DNA of 64,000 nucleotides from Pleurodeles waltl (lineage: Eukaryota > Chordata > Amphibia > Caudata > Salamandridae): NCBI RefSeq assembly GCF_031143425.1, contig NC_090450.1, forward strand, positions 167,641,486 through 167,705,485. The letters are read 5' to 3'. Shown in pieces: positions 58,491 through 64,000 of the stretch (the first letter of the stretch is position 1; every line of letters begins with the position of its first letter). The notes below the pieces were generated by a model. The model had not been told where the DNA came from. It saw only the letters and a list, made by a program, of their open reading frames with translations, and ran no database searches. A program made the translations under genes and the position numbers.

Positions 58491-59484
58491 GAGGGTCATT
58501 CCGACCTCAGCGGTCTTTTCAATAGACCGCCGAGGGACCGCCGTACGGAATACCGCCAGTGCTGGCGGTCTTCCGCATGGGCCATTCTGACTGTTGGCAG
58601 CGCTCCGCCCGTTTCCGGACGAAGAGCCGCCAACAGCCATACTGGCGGCAGGCGGGGAAGTGGAGGTAGCTCCACCTCCACCGCCACGCCAACAGAACAC
58701 CGCCCAGCGAATCACGACCTGTGATTCGCTGTGGCGGTCTTCTGTTGGCGTCGCGGTGTCGGCGGAGCTGCCCGTTCCCTCCCGGAGGATCACCAGGAAC
58801 AGGTAAGGTGATCGTCCGCTAGGGAAGGGGGGTGGGGGGGTGTTGTGAGTTGTGTGCGTGCATGGGGGTGTGCGTGTGTGTATATTGAGGGGGCGTGTGA
58901 ATGCGTGCATGAATGCGGGGGGGTGTGTGTATGTGCATGAATGCGTGCATGAATGCGGGGGTGTGTGTGTATGTGCATGAATTCGTGCATGAATGCGGGG
59001 GGGGGTGTATGTGCATGAATGCGTGCCTGTATGTGTGTATGTGTGTGTATATGTTGGGGATCGGGGTGGGGGACGGGGGTCCTGCAACCTTTTGGGGGTG
59101 GCAGGGGTGGTGGGGGGGATAGGGGAGGGAGTCGGGGTGGGGGTTGGGGGTGGGGGAGACCCCTATCAGTGCCAGGGAAGGGATTCCCTGGCACTGATAG
59201 TGCTTACCGCCATGGATTGAATGGCGGTCCCCAACCGCATGAAATCCATGGCGGTAAGCCAGGGTCAGGCGGGTTGGAATACCGCCGGCGGTATGTGACG
59301 ACCGCCGGGCTGGAGACCCAGGTCTCCAGCCCGGCAGTCGTTACCGCCATGGCGGTCGGAACGGTGAATCGGCGGCTGACCATGGCGGTAACCGCCATGG
59401 TCAGAATACATGAAAAAAGACCGCCAGCCTGTTGGCGGTCTTACCGCCGCTTCACCGCCGACCGCCAGGGTCAGAATGACCCCC
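58491..59484. mobile_element. Non-autonomous GGCGGT-rich inverted-repeat element (family B, copy 2), nested
   Basis: The left end is GAGGGTCATTCCGACC and the right end reversed is GGGGGTCATTCTGACC. ACT lies on both sides (58488-58490 and 59485-59487). It is the full-length relative of 41398-42282 in the opposite orientation, sharing GGCGGT/ACCGCC blocks, the sequence around CGGACGAAGAGCCG, and the minisatellite. The 3-bp target is not TWA here. Frames of up to 272 codons across it are by-products of GC-rich inverted and tandem repeats. Confidence 0.88.
58855..59050. repeat. Minisatellite inside family B copy 2
   Basis: Repeats of GTGTGTATGTGCATGAATGC and GTGCATGAATGCGGGG, the reverse complement of the array at 41755-41930. 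Confidence 0.88.
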
Positions 59485-60629
59485 ACTGTCTCTTAGCCAT
59501 ATGTGTACACCTGCACTACACACTACACAACACACCATGTACACACCATCATCCATTACAATCCCAAGACAATACGTAAATGCTGAAAACACATTGACAT
59601 ATACATGCATGACACAATATACATATACCATTGACCCTGCACCCACACATGACACACCTACAACAACCAACACAACTACACACTCAGCTACACAAACACA
59701 CTTACACACAAGCACAACTACACAGTGCACAACAACATTTGCCACACAACAACAACACTCACCTGAATGTGTCAACTGGCAACACAACATAAACAACATT
59801 GGTCTCACATGCCAGTGACACACATACAGACACAACCACAACACCCACTCCATCTCCCTCCATCTCAAACACCCAATCCACACACACAAACACACATACA
59901 CTTACTGACACACATACAAAACAGATAGCACTAACTGACCAGTATAGGTCCCCTGGCAATGCGCACACATGGACACCAATGTCCTCTGTGAGTGTACTGT
60001 CATTGTAGTACCTCCATTCATTTTTAAATGAATGATAACCCCACAATGACAGTTGTGTAAGTGTGCGACATGCATGTTGGGCCTTTGTGTCCTCAGACCT
60101 GTGTGACACAATTGTCTCCCTGACATATGCATGTCAGAGTGATTTAAAATACTTACTGGGAGATGTATATGCCTGCAGTGGTCCAGACCTCCAGTGCACT
60201 GCCCACCCAACATACCTTGGCTATATGGCGTTCCTGCCTTCAAGTCCAGTGACAGAGAGGGTTGTGTTTTCTCAATAGACCTGTGGCAGCAGTGACGGCA
60301 GGTATTGTCCAATTGTGTCCAGTCAATGATAGGGGTGGAATGGGGAAATGTGAGAGTCAGGTGTGGAGGTCTGACTGCCACTTTTTTCTTGGCGGTAATG
60401 CACATATAAATCTGCACAGCAGGAAGGGTGTCTGAGTTCCTGCTGGCATCCACTTTTCCCTCTCCCATTGACGTGGGTGGCATTTCTTGGCGGAGACAGT
60501 GGTTCGAAAGCAGACTGTGGGACCGTCAACATCTAAATACGGCAGGCAGACCGTCACCACAGCAGATGCGTTTTCAGACAAAAAGTCGATGGTGGGAACA
60601 TTACAGCCTACAAATAAATCAGGCCCTTA

Positions 60630-61147
60630 GTCTGTGAATACTGGACTAATTTAGAATGAATTGCAGTATACGCAATTCATTAAATATTTGACTATTTATT
60701 ATTATATTGCCCATATACAATACATGATATTATTATATGTCAATTGTATGTAAAGTTGACAATTTAAAAATGATGAGAAATAATAAACTGTTAAATAAAA
60801 TGAACTCTATAACATCTGATACCCATATATCTCCAGAACTAAATGTTATTCTGAGATATTCCTTAAACTGGTCTATACATTACTCTACTCCCACTTCCTA
60901 ACAATAGTCTCTAAAACAGAACAGGCATAGAAGAAATCTGTGGGCCAGTTCTGTTTGCTTGCAATATTCAAAAACTCACATGTCACAATCAAGAATATTT
61001 CCATAGGTGAAAGCTCTAGAGTGGATCCCTCTTTCAGCCTTGTGGTTTATAAATGTCCCAGATTGCCTTGATATTAATATAGGCCCATATTTCACAGTTA
61101 CCTATTACATATCATCTCTCTCTCTCTCTCTGTTTTTTGTGTGTGTT

Positions 61148-61219
<72 letters not shown>

Positions 61220-61960
61220 GAGAGAGAGAGATATAGATAACTCATGGACTTAAGTAAATATAGCTTGCACCCCACCATAAACAGTGCTGTTAACAATGAT
61301 GTAATTGCAGATGTTATCAATGTTGTCATAGAACATGTAATGTAATTTTGGGAAGAGTTACCAGTGTTTGAGGAGGGTTCTAATTATAGTTACTTAGGGC
61401 ATGAGTTATAGTTACCTGAGATACCTATAACTAATTCATTTCAGTGGTTTTGTCTGTTTAAAACAGTATCTGGCTTGATGCTGAGGGATAATCTTTGGCG
61501 GACTTCCACAAGTTTGACCTTTTAAATTAATCGCTGCATTTTCTTTGAGCTGATTTTAAGTTGGATTTTGTTGGGAGAAGCTCTTTTTTGACTTGATTTC
61601 CAAGGCTTGAAGTGGAGCATGGTGGACCTGTTAAAGCCTGTGCTGTGGTGGTTTGGCAGCCATTTTTGGTGTGCCACTCTGGGGAGTGGTTTGTGCTCTA
61701 GCACTCCTCCCTTGTACATCTGCACCAAATATAAGTGCGCCGACACTCAGATGCACAGCAAGTATGCCACTGGTGCGCCAGAGGTGCACTAAAGGCAAGC
61801 CGGTATGCACCCGTCCGTGCCTGGATGGCACCAGGTTGTGTGTTCATGTGTATTCAAGATTGATTTTGCTTGATTTAGATCATAGATAAACTGGAGCAAA
61901 ATGTGATGAGATAAACCCGGGTAGTGGGGAGAGAGGATATTGTCCAGGTTGTAATTGTTC
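60630..61960. other. Unassigned sequence with a compound microsatellite
   Basis: Apart from the microsatellite at 61115-61231, nothing is recognised. From about 61450 the sequence may be the 5' part of the LINE that follows, since a short plus-strand frame rich in Cys (61653-61889) precedes the endonuclease, but I cannot assign it. Confidence 0.4.
61115..61231. repeat. Compound microsatellite (TC)n-(GT)n-(TA)n-(GA)n
   Basis: A TC run, a short GT run, an almost pure TA run at 61152-61219, and a GA run follow in order. Frames here encode only Tyr-Ile repeats and are artefacts. Confidence 0.97.
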
Positions 61961-61970
61961 TTATAGGAGT

Positions 61971-64000
61971 GTGGCTACGAGTAAGCCTTTTGTGGAGGGC
62001 ATGGACAAGACTGATGGGAAGGACATGGGAGAGAAGAATATATTTAGATGTGCCTTGACCAACGCGCGCTCTATGAAAAAGGATTGTACAGAAATTAATG
62101 CATTATTAGCTAAACTCAGGTTGATTGTCCTTTCATTACAGAGTCTTGGGCTAGGGAGGATTCTGGCCAGGATTTAGTAACTGCTATCCCTCTGGGGTAT
62201 GCTATTGAGAGGGTGGGCAGGGGCACCCAGAGAGGTGGGGGACTGGCCATAGTTTTTAGGGACCGGCTGGTATGTTATTTTGAACCTTTCTCTTCCTCGA
62301 CTATTGAAGGTTGTGAGATGGGACACTTTAAGATACGGTCCAACTGCTCTCAGATATTTGTAGGACTTATGGTATACCACCCTCCAGGTCCTAAATCACA
62401 GTTTGTAAAGAACTGGAATCAGGTGCTTGAACCTTTAATTTCCAGTAGAATCTGTTCCATTTTGGGGGACTTTCATTTACATTTAGAGAAACAGGAGGAT
62501 AATGATGTCTGTGCCTTTTCGATTCTTATGCATAGTTTTGGTCTATTTCCCAAGGGTTAATTTCACCACTCATCTAGGTGGCCATACACTCAATGGCATT
62601 TTTACCATACTTAAAGATCTGGTTGTGGAAGAATGTCACCAGTTAAGTTGGTCTGATCATCATGTTGTGCTACTTAAAGTATATAAGGAGATGTAAGGCA
62701 AGAGGACCCAGGTTAGAGTCACTGGCTTGAGGAAGTGGAGTAAACTCACAGGTAGTGGGTTTAGGGAGGACTTCATTAATTTGCATGCCAGAGACCTCAG
62801 TGGGTCGGGATCATTGGCAGAGAATTTCAATAAGTGTGTTTTGTCTGTTATTAATGAACTTGCCCCAGTTATTCATAAGAAAGATGATAGGACGAATACC
62901 TCCACCCCGTGGTTTTTGGGAAGCCTGAAAAACCTCCAAAGGAAATGCCACAGACAAGAACGGAGGTAAAGACTGACTATGAATAATGACAATAAGACTA
63001 AGCACAGGGAGCTAGTGAAAAAATATAAATGTGTGATTAATGATTCTAAAGCTTCCTACTTCTCACAGAAAATAGGATCTGCCTTTAACACACTGAAATA
63101 AATATTTAAGGCGGTTATTAGTCGTTCCTCACCCCTGATTCAACAAGCTCTGGAGAACTCCCAAGATTTTTGTAATAGGGTAGCGGGTTCCTAAGAGGTA
63201 AGGTTATGAAGATCTATGTGGAATTTCAAGAAGAGGAGGAGAACATTCCAGTCCCTTCTTTTAAGTGGCTTTTTTCAATTTGCCCTCTGATGGCTCTTTA
63301 GCAAAGTTTCCACCTCTTGTTTCAGCTAGAATCAAAACCTTCTTGGTGCAAACTACCTCAGGATTTCACGTGCTGGAGTCTGGAGTATACCCCCCATGCT
63401 GGAAGCAGGCGATTGTGATATCCTTAAAGAAGAAGCCTAATGGAGATGCAGGAGATTAAAAAAATCTATGTCCAGTTTCCTTGCTGCCTGCTCCCACAAA
63501 AATGCTGGAGAAACATACCAATCAGGAGTTGGTACAGTTTTGTTTAATGAGCATGGTCATCTGGACCATTCACAAAATGGATCCAGAAGCAATCATAGCA
63601 CAGAATCTACTATACTCATGGTGGCAGACTACATATGCTGTCAGGTTGATCAAGGGGAGGCAACTATTCTGCTAATGCTCAACGTGTCAGCAGCCTTTCA
63701 TACCATATCTCAATCTCTTCTGGTGCGAAGTCGGCGACAGGTGGGACTGTGTGATGCTGCCTTAAAGCTGTTAGAGCCTTTCTGGACTGGACTGGCAGAA
63801 CTCTTATGCTCAGCTGTGATAATTTCAGGGTCCCTGTGGTGTTCGCAGGGTTCCTCTCTTACCCCACACAATTTAACCTATATGTTGCCCCTGTGGTGAA
63901 GTAAATCTACTCCTTTGGTTTTCAAGTTTCTTCCTACCCTGACAATACCCAGATCATCATTTCCATCTCTGAAGAAATGATTGACATGGCTAATAAATTT
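61971..64000 (+). pseudogene. CR1/L2-type LINE ORF2 remnant, cut by the window end
   Basis: The endonuclease opens with LTNARSMKKDCTEINALLAKL (62055-62115), followed in other frames by RGGGLAIVFRDRL (62230-62270), ILGDFHLHLE (62460-62490) and WSDHHVVLLKV (62650-62680). RT begins near 63265: PPCWKQAIVISLKKKPNGD, then LLPAPTKMLEKH. Motif A reads LNVSAAFHTIS, where LDxSAAFDT is expected, and motif C reads SSYPDNTQ instead of YADDTQ. Catalytic residues are therefore lost. A QGSSL motif is kept at about 63850. At least five frame changes occur. The family is L2-like by motif pattern; the true 3' end lies beyond the window. Confidence 0.85.

Larger units (their letters stand above)
58260..60626. 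mobile_element. Outer inverted-repeat element, GGGCCTGATTTA family, with a nested element
   Basis: The left end is GGGCCTGATTTAACTCTTGG and the right end reversed is GGGCCTGATTTATTTGTAGG. The inverted similarity continues for about 110 bp, to a shared TGTATTTAGATGTT-like phrase. The flanks are TAA (58257-58259) and TTA (60627-60629), both TWA type, differing at one base. Without the inner 994-bp element it is about 1.4 kb. The interior right of the nested element is ACAC-rich, like the element at 27654-28879. No transposase is found; the long frames there are low-complexity artefacts. Confidence 0.78.

Noticed and set aside
58269..59087. A 272-codon minus-strand frame, one of the longest in the window
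   Set aside because: It runs through the inverted-repeat end and minisatellite of a transposable element. The His-Thr-rich part is the translated repeat.
61152..61219. Palindromic TA run, considered as a structural or origin-like element
   Set aside because: It is a plain dinucleotide microsatellite flanked by TC and GA runs.

Overview
The window looks like intergenic DNA from a very large, repeat-filled vertebrate genome. I found no convincing host protein-coding gene, tRNA, rRNA or CRISPR array. The content points to a salamander: a Ty3/gypsy element of the Gmr1 type, an L1-clade LINE, a CR1/L2-type LINE, hAT-like non-autonomous elements, and at least ten short inverted-repeat elements, most flanked by recognisable 3-bp target duplications. 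The last type resembles PIF/Harbinger. Harbinger expansion is reported for the newt Pleurodeles waltl, so a newt is my best guess, but this is inference.

Left part (1-12.1 kb): the best-preserved unit is a 9.7-kb Gmr1-like retrotransposon on the minus strand (1603-11311). It has long TG...CA LTRs, a 5-bp TCACC target duplication, a primer-binding site, a polypurine tract, gag with a SCAN-like capsid region, protease, integrase, then reverse transcriptase and RNase H. Integrase lies before reverse transcriptase, the reverse of normal Ty3/gypsy order. Stops and frameshifts have killed the copy, and a 483-bp element sits in its 3' LTR. It landed inside the integrase of an older, plus-strand relative whose two halves (about 890-1602 and 11317-12105) read through the insertion point and have the same domain order.

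Middle left (12-30 kb): several 3-bp-target inverted-repeat elements, plus two AT-rich units (about 14.4-18.8 kb and 22.4-24.4 kb). Each unit has AT-rich arms with ATATTG-like words around a core of roughly 63-bp tandem repeats. The first core is itself split by an inverted-repeat-bounded block of roughly 325-bp repeats. A decayed L1-clade ORF2 fills about 30.6-34.2 kb.

Middle right (35-46 kb): a solo LTR with a 5-bp CTCTT target duplication and an internal insertion carrying a hammerhead-like motif; a hairpin-rich segment; a tandem duplication with a 1.19-kb period, whose second copy holds an 885-bp element; a CpG-rich block; and a hAT-like element.

Right part (46-64 kb): mostly unassigned sequence with a second hAT-like element, a near-perfect 171-bp palindromic element, and a nested pair of inverted-repeat elements (58.3-60.6 kb) whose inner member is related to the one at 41.4 kb. 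A long TC/TA/GA microsatellite follows. The window ends inside a decayed L2-type LINE on the plus strand. Nothing forms an operon or cellular pathway; the only working-together genes are gag and pol of the retrotransposons.
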